A stretch of DNA of 64,000 bases from Heliocybe sulcata (Eukaryota > Basidiomycota > Agaricomycetes > Gloeophyllales > Gloeophyllaceae): contig ML213516.1 of assembly GCA_004369045.1 (NCBI GenBank), positions 211,579-275,578 on the forward strand, written 5' to 3'. The notes under the pieces were generated by a model. It was not told where the DNA came from, made no database searches, and worked only from the letters and a program-made list of their open reading frames with translations. Positions within the stretch are counted from its first letter, which is position 1. Every line of letters starts with the position of its first letter. The position numbers and the translations under genes are program-made. This document shows, piece by piece, positions 36,414 to 48,621 of this stretch.

Positions 36414-39400
36414 ATGGTCGCGCTGTGTCCGAATCTACGTCTGAATGGGCTCTGTGGTGACGCTAAATGCGACTACAGGCATGATATGCGTGTCTGCGAG
36501 CCTTGCGGGCTCGTGTTCCTCTCGGAAGCCATATACAACAGCCATGTAGGCGGAAAACGCCACGCCAGCACTGTCGATGGCCAGTTTGCTAAACTGTTCT
36601 GCCCCATATGCGAGAGGCGGATGGACGGCCTTGCTTGGCGGATGCACGTGGTTGGCAAGCCGCACTGCAGGGCCGCTGCGAGAAAGGGCGTCTCTCCTGA
36701 CGTTCAGGCTGAAAGAGAGAACCCTGGTGAGACGGTTGGCCCTGGCTTCAAGCATTGTGGTCTGTGCGAGAGGGATATACCGCTTTCTCATTGGTCGAGT
36801 CACGAGGCGGGAGCCAAGCACAGGGCCAAAGAACGGTTCGCAACTTACAAGGCTGTCATAGGAGAAGCGGTCAAGGATAAGCACGGCGTCGCCGTCTCGA
36901 ATAAAGACGATGGGCTGGATTTTGGTATTGTCAGTAATTCCGAAGCTGCGAGCGGTCGCACCGCGCACCTGACCGTCAAAGTGGCGGTGCCCAATTCCAA
37001 GGTCGTCATTCGCGAAATTAGGATGACCTCGCGAGTGGCACATCCTTCGTAAGTGTTGCCATTTAGTTAATTAGCTGGCCATGACAATTTTCCACCAGCT
37101 TCACAATCAACACTGCATCCCTGATCGGCAACCGGCTGGTGTATGGTCGGGACTACGCGGTGCCTATCACCCTCCGGTCGTCCAACAGTGGCCACCACGA
37201 CGATCGCGTAGAGATCACTTTCGAGGATACGCAGCTGAATCAGCAATTTGTCATTGTTCGCTTCATGCGAGTCATAGTCGGCAACAAAGCTGACTATGAT
37301 CGTCTGAAACCCACGATGGCGTATACACCGAGGGTACGCAGTAAGCGAGAGCCGGAGATAGAAGTGGTACCAGGCGAGGCGCCGCCTGCCCTGGATGCCA
37401 TGCCCTATGTTGTCAAGCTGTCGCATGCTCACATCCCCAAGAATATCTTGTCGGTGCTGGCTACGGGCTCAACACAAGATAAGGCAAAAAATCTCCGAAG
37501 GACCGTTCTACCAACATCATTGGACGTCGCCTCGTACAGTCGGCATTTCAAGACTTTATTGTGGGTGGAGGAGAAGCGATCCGAGTACGTTCCGCTTCTG
37601 TATTCATATCCAGACATTAACGCCCAGGAAGGGACGACTTGGAGATTTACGATATCGTGAATGCAAACCTGACCAAGCACGGTCCATACTACCAGTGAGT
37701 AATTTGCAATGGATGTCACGAGCGTCGTATTTCTCAACGTTGACAAAGCCTCGACGTGCCTGGTCTGGCGGAGAAGCGCCCTAGCGTATTGGTTGGTAGG
37801 TTACATCCGGCCAAGCCCTCATGTTCTTTCACTGATCGGTCATTCGAGGGGATCGCATTCTCGTCCAGAGGCATGGATCCGAGAAAGGACATTGGTTTGA
37901 AGGCCATGTTCATTTCGTAGAGAGGGACCATGTCGGTCTCCGTTTCCACAGCTCGTTCCCCGGACACAGTGCAAATCATCGCTATCATGTGCGCTTTAAG
38001 CTGAATCGGATTCCACTCAGGCGACAGCACCAAGCATTGGACGCGGCACTGCGAGGAGAGCACCTTTTCTTCCCCGAGGTGACTCATGTTGCTTGTTCTA
38101 GGACCTTGTCGACTACAATATGTCCTTACAATTCCGACATTGCGTCCAATCCTGCTCAAATGCAAGCCATCGCGTCCATCCTCGACATGAAACAAGTCTC
38201 GGTGCCATTTGTGGTGTTCGGGCCGTAAGTCGCGTTTATTTCCCCGGCGAGTAGCTGCTGAATGAAATACTCGCTCCAGACCAGGGACTGGTAAGACTGT
38301 CACCATCGTGGAGACAATTCGCCAGATCATGGACCGCGACCCAAATGCTCGTATCCTGGCTTGCGCGCCGTCAAATTCTGCTGCCGACCACATCGCAGAA
38401 AGTCTCACGATGTACGGCAACGACAAGATGCTTCGATACTATGCGCCGTCGAGGCCGAGGGCAGCGGTCCCGGACGCCTTAATCGACTTCACATATGAAC
38501 GACAATTGGAGCTCGATCCCAGCAAATGGTTCATGCGGAACCGGTACTTTTCCGTCCCACCCATGCCTCAGTTGCGTCGCTTCCGAATCATAGTGTCGAC
38601 GTGTGTGTCGGCTTCTTTCGCGTACAATGTCGGACTGCCACGAGGGCATTTTACGCATATCTTCGTCGACGAAGCTGGTCAAGCGACTGAGCCTGAGGTT
38701 ATGATATCTGTCAAGACTATGGCGGACGATAAGACGAAGATCGTGTTGTCTGGCGATCCGAAGCAGCTTGGGCCGATTATTCGCTGCCCCATCGCTCGGG
38801 AACTTGACCTCGACATCAGCTACCTCGAGCGGCTGATGAACCGTGATATTTATTTGGAGGATTCGGGGAATACGGGCATCACGTAAGCTGTCTGTTGCCT
38901 CCATGATTTGATCTCGGAATTGAACTGCTCTGTAGCTTTGTCAAGCTCGTGAAGAATTTCAGATCGCACGGGTCCATCTTGAAGTTCCCCAATGAGCAAT
39001 TCTACAGAGGCGACCTCCAAGTATCCGGAAGCCCACAGAAGATCAACTCGTACTTGCAATGGACTCACCTACCCAAGAGAGACTTCCCGATCATATTCCA
39101 TGGCATCCGGGGCAAAGACGATCGCGAATCGACATCGCCTTCATTCTTCAATATTAGCGAGGCTCTGCAAGTCAAGGATTACGTTACGAAGCTTCGGGAT
39201 GACCGCCGAATTCGAATTGGTGAGGCCGGCCCCTCCATCATGGCACTTGGCTAATCCCCTTTGCAGCGGATACAGACATTGGTGTCATCACCCCGTACCA
39301 TGCACAATGTCTCAAGATCCGGACTGCGCTTCGTGGTATGGGCGACGGCGTCAAGGTAGGAAGCACAGAGGAGTTTCAAGGACAGGTGCGCTCTACGATT

Positions 39401-39918
39401 TTCATGCGTCCATTTTACCTTCTTATCGCTATCCTCAGGAACGACGTGTCATCATAATATCGACTGTCCGAAGCAGCAAGGACTACGTGAACTACGACCT
39501 GAGGCATACCCTTGGTTTCGTCGCGAATCCCCGTCGTTTCAATGGTATGCAGTTCCTCCCAGCTGTGAACTCGCAGTTGACTAGTTGCGAATGTACAGTC
39601 GCCGTAACAAGAGCTCAGGCCCTTCTGATTATTATCGGAGATCCTTCGGTGCTGTCGCTGGATCCACTATGGCGCTCGTTCCTCAACTATATTCATTTGA
39701 ATGGGGGTTGGAAAGGCGAAGAACCTACATGGGACACTCACGAGGACGTCCGGAGCGAAGGGGGCTACGATCAAGAGCTCCGACAGCTGGCTATCAGAGA
39801 TATGAACGAGTTTGCGGAACGGTTAGAGTCGTACGCTCGGACAGAGGCGGCTGCCGAAGATGTGGATGGGGAGGATGGAGATGAGAACGTCGACAGGCCG
39901 TGGAGGGAGCTGGAATAG
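36414..39918 (+). CDS. Zinc-finger SDE3/MOV10-like RNA helicase, copy B
   Basis: Roughly 980 residues. The N-terminus holds a CCCH finger (C5, C14, C19, H23) and three U1-type C2H2 fingers (C28/C31/H44/H50, C63/C66/H78/H84, C115/C118/H130/H136). A MOV10-type beta region follows (TINTASLIGNRLVYGRDYAV). The SF1 core has [42 protein letters not shown] and VAVTRAQALLIIIGDP, all intact. A 55-nt intron (38225-38279) splits the Walker A Pro codon exactly as in copies A and C. The frame stays open across about ten introns, so it looks functional. The tail is acidic (EDVDGEDGDENVDRPWRELE) and shared with copy C, which lies 961 bp downstream on the same strand, so this pair is a tandem duplication. RNA unwinding is expected; a role in RNA silencing or RNA defence is inferred from SDE3 relatives. 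Confidence 0.9.
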
Positions 39919-40879
39919 TGGCCGGGTCTTTGGCTGCTGTCTCTGATATTAGCGCGACGCTTTGCATGCAATCCTTGTGGGTTCGTTCTCTGGTCAAAGG
40001 TCAGATAAATACGCGTGTACTTCTTTCGCTACAATCTTCTTGCATGAGTCGGCAAACAAGGGAGCCATGGCGCTGGTGACGCGGGATAAGCGGCAAGTAG
40101 CGGATGTCCACCATCAAGAAAAACTACATATGGATTTACATTCATGCACTGTCCAGCTAGAAGGGAACGAAAATCCGTCCAGCCTCGCGACAGGATATCA
40201 TATTATACTGACCCTGTCACAAATATGCCACATGTCACACGGCATGCCAGCAGATCACGTGATAAGAATAAGCGCTTCAAAATCCGGCGACGTATGTATG
40301 CGAGACGCATCTGCAAAGGTAAGCCGTTCCTATTGATGTCTTATGGCAAAAAAAAACGCGCTGAGTTCCTATACTGAAGGAGTATTCTCCAGTTATGACC
40401 GTACGCGCCTTAGGCCCGATACTGACGGCGCTAACGTTGATTATACGCGGCGCACGCGTTTGGGAGAATGAATTGGAGCTTCTGAGTAAGGTATGTAAAG
40501 CATCTGACCTACGGTGAAATGCCGCTCTCGTGCGTTAATACTGCTGTCCAAGTATCATAATGAGATGGATATCGACGCTCACTACATAACAAGGTTATCT
40601 CTGGACTTTTCGACCACCTGAGGCGGCACCGACATGTGGTATCTGGCAGAATACGAGTACAAAGATTTGACTGCATTGTCAGTCCGATCAGGTTTGCCGC
40701 GGAGGCCGCTGTCAGTCTTACCCTCTGGCCCTGGCCTCATGCAATCGTCGCGCAGCTTCTTTGGGCATGTTGAACACGCGGCTTTCATATTTGGAATCTT
40801 CTGCGACGGCGACCAACCGAACAGATACAAAAGCTAGCCTGGCCGAGAGCTGCAGGTCTACCTCTCAGTCTCCGTCGCA
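39919..40879. other. Spacer between tandem helicases B and C
   Basis: No gene. It contains the A9 run near 40348 and short unrelated frames. It would hold the 3' end of B and the promoter of C. Confidence 0.45.
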
Positions 40880-43800
40880 ATGCCTGCTCTGTGTCCCAGT
40901 TTCAAAACTACAGGCGTCTGCGGCAACACTGCTTGTCCTTTCCGACACGACATCCGAGTATGCGAACTCTGCTCGGTTGTCTGTTCATCGGAGGCCTGGT
41001 ACCAGAGCCATCTGGCAGGAAGGGCGCATAGAACTCGCGTTCGTCAGAGTGCGGGCGTCGGAATTGCCCACTGTACGGTGTGCAGGACAATTGTTCCTGC
41101 CGGAGCTGATGCGTGGTCGATCCACATCCGGGGGCGGGTGCATCAAGCCAACGCCGTGGCTCTAGGCACCGCCCCCGATGTACAGCCGCAATTCTTCGCA
41201 TCTGAAGTCCCTGAAAACGCAAGCTCTGGTTTCCAACATTGCGGATTGTGCAGGGCGCAAATCCCGCAACAATCGTGGAGCGCTCATCTAGCAGGGCAGA
41301 AGCATCAGAAGAAGCAAAGGTTTGCGGCGTACCAAGCCGTGGTCGGGGAAGCGACTAAGGACAAGCATGGTGTTACTGTATCTCCCGACGAGGCCTTGGA
41401 TCTCGGAATCATCGACAGTTCTGAGACTGTGAATGGTACTGAGGGACGGCTCATCGTGACGAGTACGGTTCCAACGGCAAGGGTTGTGTTTGTCAGTGCT
41501 CGGCTAGTCTCGGACAATATTGTTACGACGCCGTAGGTTGTCTTTCGCGTGCATATTATTTTTTATGACACATTCACCTAGCTGGTCCATCAACGGGAAT
41601 GCTGTCGTCGGCCGATATCTCGTTCACGGCAGGGGCTGCCCGGTTACCGTCAAGTTTCGGTCAGCACACGATGGTCACTACGAAGATCGCATTGAGTTTG
41701 TTTTTGAAGACGTTGCATTGAGGCAGCGGTTTGTCATAGTACGTTTCACACGTATCATAGTCGGCGATCGCGCCGCCTATGACAGTTTGAAACCTACTGC
41801 GCCGTATATCCCTAGGATCCGCTTGAGGCGTGAGCCGGAAACCAAGGTTGTTCCAGGAGATGCCCCTCCTGCTACGAATGCCATTCCATATGTAGTGAAG
41901 CTGCAGCCCGCCTATATTCCCAAAAACATTGCTCCCTCTATGGACACGGGATCAACGAGAGACAAGGTCAACGCTGTCCGCAGCTCGATTTTGCCGACGG
42001 TACTTGACGCAATGTCGCATGCTCGGCATTTCAAGACTCTTTTATGGATAGAGGAGAAACGTTCTGAGTGCGTATTCAAGAGGTCTGTTGTCAAGGCTAT
42101 ATACTTATATGTGTCAAGGGAGGACCTCGAGATGTACGATGAGCACGACGCTCAGCTGATACTGAATGAGAGTAAGAAGCACTGTGTGTACGTTGATATC
42201 ATAATTTTCTTCGAAGATACTTCATCTACTAACGCAATCGTAGGCTTGCAGTTGCAGGATTAGCAGAGAAACGTCCGAGCGTCTTGATTGGTGAGCTACT
42301 GCCTTAGATACTCTGTGATCTACCACGCTCACGTGAGACGACATATAGGCGACCGAATCCTTGTGCAAATGCATGGTTCGGAGAAGGGGCACTGGTACGA
42401 AGGCTACGTACACTTCGTACATGAGAAGGAAGTTGGTCTCCGCTTCCACCGATCTTTCAGCGGCTACCATCCTGCGCGGCGTTACAATGTACGCTTCAAG
42501 CTCAATCGTATCCCCTTAATGCGCCAGCATCAAGCTCTCGATGCCGCCTTGAGAGGCGAACACCTCTTCTTTCCTCTCCCGCGCCATATCTCCGGTTTGA
42601 GTGCGCCCCAGGGTATCATCACTCCGTACAATCCCATCATCGCCTCAAACCCAGCCCAGATGCAAGCGATCAGATCGATACTCTCCATGAAGGAGAGATC
42701 TGTACCATTCGTAGTGTTTGGCCCGTAAGTATACAGTGTGATGTACGACAAAGATGACTAACACTTGATGACCAGACCCGGGACGGGAAAGACGGTGACT
42801 ATCGTGGAAGCCATTCGTCAGATTCTGAAAAGCAATCCGAATGCTCGGATATTGGCCTGCGCACCGTCCAACTCTGCCGCCGACCTCATTGCGTCTCGCC
42901 TCACTATGTATCGCGAAGATCAACTATTCCGCTTTTATGCTCCATCTAGGTCGCAGCAAGACATACCGGATGCCCTACGTCCATTCATCTGCAGAAGACA
43001 GATGCGGCTTGATTGGAGTCAGCGGTTCATGGCCAATGAGTTCTTCTCCGTGCCCGATATGCAGCAGCTTCTCAAGTTCAACATCGTAGTGTCGACATGC
43101 ATCTCCGCATCTGTCGCGTACGGCGTCGGGATACCTAGGGGACATTTCACGCATATATTCATCGACGAGGCTGGGCAGGCGACTGAGCCTGAGGCAATGG
43201 TCTCTATCAAGACGATGGCGGATGATCACACCAAGGTAATACTTTCGGGTGACCCGAAGCAGCTCGGACCTATCGTGCGTTGCCCGGTCGCAAGAGAACT
43301 CGAGCTTGATACTGGTTACTTGGAGCGGTTGATGAAGCGTGAGCTTTACTCAGAGGACTCCGAAAACAGTGGAATAACGTGTGCTCATCTTGCAACGTGC
43401 ATGCTGCGCCCCACTGATTGTTGTTCATCTCCAGCTTCGTGAAGTTGGTTAAGAACTTCAGATCGCACCCGTCGATTCTGAAGTTCCCGAATGAGCGGTT
43501 CTACCGAGGCGACTTGGAAGTTGCGGCAAGACCTCAGGTGATCAACTCTTACTTGCAGTGGCCCCATCTCCCGAAGAAAGGCTTCCCGGTCATCTTCCAC
43601 GGCATCCAGAGCAAAGACGACCGTGAAGCGAGGTCACCGTCTTACTTCAACATCGGCGAAGCTTCCCTGGTTAAGAGCTACATCACCAAGCTCAAGGATG
43701 ATCGCCGTGTCAGGACGAGTACGTAAATCCCCACTGCCCACTGCGCACCCGCTGACAATATTTTCATTAGCGGACCACGACATCGGCGTGATAGCCCCGT

Positions 43801-44428
43801 ACCACGCGCAGTGTCTAAAGATACGAGCTCTACTCCGGGCTGTGGCGGACCAAGTCAAAGTTGGAAGCACGGAAGAGTTCCAAGGGCAGGTATGATGATA
43901 CTCGTCTTCCCAGTCGACACCCGCTTGAGCCTGTGGTCCTTTAGGAACGCCGCGTGATGATCATTTCGGCTGTCCGAAGCAGCAGGGACAAAGTCAACTA
44001 CGATCTCAGGCATACGCTGGGCTTCGTCGCCAACCCGAGGCGTTTCAACGGTACGTTTCTCTCCTCATACCTCAAATTCGACCTCAATCGAACGCTATCT
44101 AGTTGCCGTGACACGAGCCCAAGCTCTGCTCATCGTCGTCGGAGACCCGTCTGTCCTGTCCTTGGACCCTCTATGGCGTGCCTTCATGAACTATGTCTAC
44201 ATCAACGGCGGGTGGACAGGCGCAGAGCCTGATTGGGACGTCCGCACTGAAGTCAGGAACGACGGGGGGTATGACAGGGAGTTGCGAGAGCTCGCTATCG
44301 TCGACATGAACCAGTATGCGCAGCGACTGGAGTCGCTTGCTCGCGCCAATGCTGGTGTCGACGGCACCGCTGCTGATGACGACCAGGGTGACGAGAATGT
44401 AGACAGGCCATGGAGGGAAATGGAGTAG
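40880..44428 (+). CDS. Zinc-finger SDE3/MOV10-like RNA helicase, copy C
   Basis: Close paralog of copy B with the same layout: CCCH finger with identical spacing (C5, C14, C19, H23), three C2H2 fingers, beta region (INGNAVVGRYLVHGRGCPVT), then SF1 motifs [56 protein letters not shown] and VAVTRAQALLIVVGDP. The Walker A intron is 42725-42775. Joining LILNESKKHC to LAVAGLAEKRPSVLIG needs a donor at about 42190. The acidic C-terminus DDQGDENVDRPWREME matches copy B. No disabling change was seen. The fingers are more diverged than the helicase core between B and C, which would fit separate RNA or partner specificity, though that is inference. A tRNA-Val follows 145 bp after the stop. Confidence 0.9.
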
Positions 44429-44573
44429 TGCGTTAGTCGCGCTCGGAACTATTCCTAGTATTACTGCGATGATTTGCATGGACTATTAGTAGGAGTTAGC
44501 TTGCATCTGGTATTCTGCGTTTTGGCTATCATATATGTTGTTGTTTTATCACTTAGAAGAGGCCCAGGAGTAT

Positions 44574-44655
44574 GTCTCGATGGTCTAATGGTTATGATTT
44601 GCGTCTCACATCTTGTGGACACGCACGGTTCCCAGTTCGATCCTGGGTCGAGACA
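44574..44655 (+). tRNA. tRNA-Val (anticodon CAC) with 9-nt intron
   Basis: The acceptor GTCTCGA pairs with TCGAGAC, with discriminator A. The T arm is CCCAG-TTCGATC-CTGGG. The anticodon stem TGCGT/ACGCA encloses CTCACA, then an extra TCTTGTGGA, then C. Removing those 9 nt after position 37 restores a 7-nt loop with anticodon CAC and a 73-nt tRNA. A T-run (CTTTT) after the gene fits Pol III termination. Confidence 0.92.
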
Positions 44656-44927
44656 CTTTTGATCGAGGAGTACAGCTTTTTGCCTTGAGCTCCTTTCCAT
44701 GCGGGCGTGTCATTGTCATCGCACGTCTCTTTGGGTAAACAGTTATGAAGTCGAATGTAATGGAATGATGCAGATCGAGTTCGACAGCGCTCCCACGTGC
44801 GTAATTGTGGGTTGCCTTGTTAGGAGAGCGTAAGGGTCGCAGTAACGGCGCTGGCGGGTCCTGCTTCGATCCTCGATACTTCATACCCAACCTTATTGTG
44901 TCTCCTACCACTTGACGACTCACTGCA

Positions 44928-46987
44928 ATGTCGAACTCTGCGATGCCCGAACTTGAAGCCACTGAATATGACCCCGATGCTCCTGGTCCTGCTATCTCAG
45001 TTCCCGACTCTGGGGACACGGGAGAGGGTGGCAAGCTGAAGATGATTGTACAGTTACTGAAGAAGTGTCTGGGTGTGAAGGATATTGCAGCGATGTACGT
45101 TGAACCCATGGTTGTTACCTGCTACTGTCGTTGAGCAGCGAAGTTGTTTCCAGGCGTCTCTCGTTACCGGCTTCTCTGCTGGAACCCATCCCGAATCTTG
45201 AATACTGGCATTACCTTGATAGACCAGACCTGTTTGCAGCGTAGGCTCTTGTCTCATCTGAAAATTCTGTCTTCTGATGAGTAATCAAGTATCACTGATT
45301 CTGATGACGCATTTGAGCGAATGCTTGCGGTCATTCGGTTCTCCTTAACCAAGGACCTGAAGTTTATCGTAAGTCACCGCACTTGTGCTCGTGGAATTGC
45401 CCTTATGCTTGGCCTATAGCGCGGCAAGGTATGCAAGCCATACAATTCGGTGTTGGGAGAACACTTTCGCTGCACTTGGGATGTCATCCCCGTCAAGTAC
45501 CCATCAGATCCCATGGCCCCTCCCATTCATCGGACTTATGTCGCACCTCCGTCTTCCGAGGGCAGCTCCTCTTCTACACCAAATCGTATTATTGCTCCAC
45601 GGCTCATGCAATCCACCTCTGAGACTGCGAGCATCAAGAGTGCGAAGAGCGCCAAATCCACCAGGAGTGGACGCAGCGGGTTCAGTTTCATGTCCTCCGT
45701 AGGATGGAGCACGCCCGCGACGTCGCCGCCGCTCAGCGAGACTAACCTCGAGGCCCAGATTTCGGACCTTAGCCTGTCGCATGATAGCGCGGGAGAGATC
45801 ATCGAGGAGGATGAGACTGCATCCTCAGAGCCGAGGGTGAGGATCGTCTACTTGACCGAGCAGATTTCGCACCACCCTCCGATATCTGCATACCATGCTG
45901 CATGCCCCTCGCGTAATCTCGAGATGACGGGGATTGACCAGATCAGTGCGAAGGTGTCGGGGACGACGGTTCGTGTCGGTCCGGGCTCATTCAATAAGGG
46001 TATCTTCATCCGGATTACTGGTGGCGCAGGAGAGGGCGAGATGTACCAGGTCACCCATCCGGTCGCGCAGGTCAACGGCATTCTGAGGGGCAACTTCTAC
46101 GTGACAGTTGGCGACTCGACTATCATCACCTGTACGGGGGGTAAAGGCAAAGAGAGACTTAGGACCGTACTTGAGTATAAGGAGGAGGTAGGAGTTTTGT
46201 TCAGTCGTTGCTTTCCTATCGCTTATACTCGCTGTAGTCATGGCTGGGCAAGCCGCACTACCTCTTAGAAGGTGTCATCCATACCTACACGGAAGGCGAG
46301 AGCGAAGTCGAGGGGTGGACGAAGGTCAAGCAAGTCCCGCAGTCACGCGTGCTGGCTGTCATTGAAGGATCTTGGCGTGGGGTTGTCCGCTGGCGTCGCG
46401 GTTCCTCGGCGTCCTCGTCAGCTGCCCCCCCGGCAGCATCTCAGTCATACTTGTCCGCTGCAACATCCCTGCTCTCCTCCGGTCACTCCTCTTCGGCCTC
46501 GTCTGCATCAACATCCCGTTCGGATCTAAGCGGCACTACCGCTGGCCCGTCTTCGTCAGATTGGGCAGTTTTGCTTGATTTAACGCCCCTGCATGTCGTG
46601 CCCAAGTCAGTGAGGCCGCTCGAGAAGCAGCTACCCGATGAGAGTAGAAAGTTGTGGGAAGATGTGACGACAAGGCTTTTGAAGAAGGAATACAGCGAGG
46701 CGACAAAGTACAAGCACGCAATTGAGCAGAAGCAGAGAGACGACACTGCAGAGAGGAAGAGGAAGGGTGTTGAGTGAGTCTCCGTTCAGTGCTGTGCTTG
46801 CCATCTTGATGTATTGATGGTCCTTGGTCCTCGCGGTCCTAGATTTGTCCCGAAATACTTTGAGAAGGATATCGAGACCGGCGTACCCGTGCTCACCGCG
46901 GAGGGTAGGAAGCAGATTGAGCAGGAGTTCCAGGAACCTTCTGTCTATCCTCTGGAGAGTAAGGAGAGCGGGACCAGCAAGCAGTAG
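44928..46987 (+). CDS. Oxysterol-binding protein-related protein (ORP/Osh, Kes1-like)
   Basis: Lipid-transfer protein that exchanges sterol for PI4P at membrane contact sites. The ORD signature EQISHHPP is present, with KFIRGKVCKPYNSVLGEHFR lid and entry region, LSLPASLLEPIPNLEYWHYL, NGILRGNFYVTVGDSTI, LEYKEESWLGKPHYLLEGVI and the C-terminal LLKKEYSEATKYKHAIEQKQ with RDDTAERKRKG (conserved ORP C-tail). There is no PH domain, ankyrin repeat or FFAT motif visible, so it is a short Kes1-type ORP. A Ser-rich insert (residues about 130-200) lies between the lid and EQISHHPP, and a second Ser-rich loop follows WRRGSSASSS. Four or five introns are joined in frame. Start MSNSAMPELEATEY fits the first exon. 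Confidence 0.93.
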
Positions 46988-47320
46988 ACCTCCATGGATT
47001 CTACCAGACACTCGCATTCACGATTCTTTCACGACCCGAACGATTCCTGATTTCTGTTTCTGCTCATTTCCTCACCAACATCTCTCTCTTATCATTTACT
47101 ATTTGGATCTTGCTCTGTAACTATCCTCACCCGTTGAGCTTGTTCTCCCGCTCAGTCTTGGACTAATCTCTTGTGTAGACAGAAGCCAATTGTAGAATAC
47201 ATCTCATTAATTGGAATTTCGAAATGAGAAGTGCGTCATTCTGTCATTTCTGCGAAGGCATTTTATAGATGCCGGCAGACGCCGTCTGCATGTCCTCCCT
47301 GCGTCCATCCTCTTCCTGCA
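46988..47320. other. Tandem-gene spacer
   Basis: 3' flank of the ORP gene and promoter of the next gene. Pyrimidine-rich 3' region, no gene seen. Confidence 0.5.
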
Positions 47321-48440
47321 ATGCCACTTATAAGTGCGTCTGTCGACGCATTTCTGATAAGTTCTGCAGCAATTATCCTACCAACTGTCTACTATGTTCG
47401 AAAGCCGAAGTCGCCCAGCGCGACGCCCACAGCACCTTTGCGTAAACCGCTCAGCATCCTCGTCGTCCTGCATACTCTATATTTGCTATATACCCTGCTA
47501 CTCAAATACCCACCGAATCTCTTTCAGACGCTAGATATACCACTGACGACACCATCTGAAAGTATCCGTAACGTTCTGAAGGCATACGGGGATGTTCCGC
47601 CTGCTCTAGACACCCTGCTAACTCGTCTCTCGAGTTTTGACGCAAGAACACTATATGTCAGGTTCTCATGTTCAATTTCTTACTTGCGAACACGACCTGA
47701 CTCGGCTGTCTTCACTACTAGGTTCGGGCAGACGGTTATGCAGACCTGTGACTACTGCCACACGCCGTCCGAGTATGCCTTGCACGCACTACCAACACCT
47801 CTGCTGGAATACCTACGGGAAGCGGCTGTAGCAGGCCTCGTCACCATCAGAGGAAGCTTCCGGGAAAGATGGAGAAAGTGGGGAGTCGGCGCACTCGTGG
47901 TGACCGCCGTGGTGGAGGCGTACTGGATATTGACTGTGGAAGTGAAGATACCTCGAAGCGGAAAGTGTGTCACAATGGTGAGCTTCGTTTGTCTACAGTG
48001 CCTACCTCCAGATTATGACGACTAGATGACTGTAGTGGCACGACCGTTTCTGGACCATCCGCCACCTCATATTCCTTGTCCTGCCCGCTGTCCTCCACAT
48101 CCTTCCTTCGCAAACACCCTCGCCCTCACCTCTCGCGTCACTCCAAACCGTCAATACTGCAACGGAGCAGTCCATACTCGGCCTCCGCCTCTTCTCAGCC
48201 ACGCACGCAGCCATGATGCGCGTGCCCCAGACCCGCGAGGCGCAATTAGATCATTTCGAAAAGGAGCGGCGAGAAGGGCAGTGGGGGCGGGAGGACCCAG
48301 ACGTACAAAGGCGAGCGGAGGTGCTTGGGCTGGGATATGCGGAAGAACCGGGCGAGGCTGAGGGGAGGCTCAGAACGAGTGCGAGAGCTGCCGTGCAAGC
48401 GTTACAGACCAGCTTCAGGGTTCCCCAAAGTCGGACATGA
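47321..48440 (+). CDS. Conserved fungal multi-pass membrane protein, function unknown
   Basis: Three exons. Hydrophobic helices: LISASVDAFLISSAAIILPT, LSILVVLHTLYLLYTLLLKY, an amphipathic middle, GVGALVVTAVVEAYWILTV and FWTIRHLIFLVLPAVLHILP. A conserved-looking C-x2-C motif (QTCDYCHTPSEYALHALP) sits after the first intron. A joined splice gives TLYVRFGQTVMQTC, and a second joins KCVTM to WHDRFWTIRHL. The C-terminus is charged, with an Ala/Glu-rich helix. I recall homologs in ascomycetes with a similar CxxC pattern that carry misleading automatic names, so I assign no function. Start MPLISASVDAF follows a TATAG-rich leader. Confidence 0.68.
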
Positions 48441-48621
48441 TTTTAGACGTAGAAACCAGTGTATCACCATCTCCTTGCCGTGTTGTGACATTTACGCATC
48501 TCCTCAGGCTTGGATGAACATTCCTCAGGCTTTACCAGATATTTGCGAAGTTCCATAGAACTCCTTGTTTCTATATGAACGTCCAACGCAAAACAAATAT
48601 TACTCGGGTATACACAACATA

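Noticed and set aside
36435-37043. Minus-strand frame opposite the helicase B fingers
   Set aside because: Antisense shadow; the plus strand has four well-spaced zinc fingers repeated in copy C.
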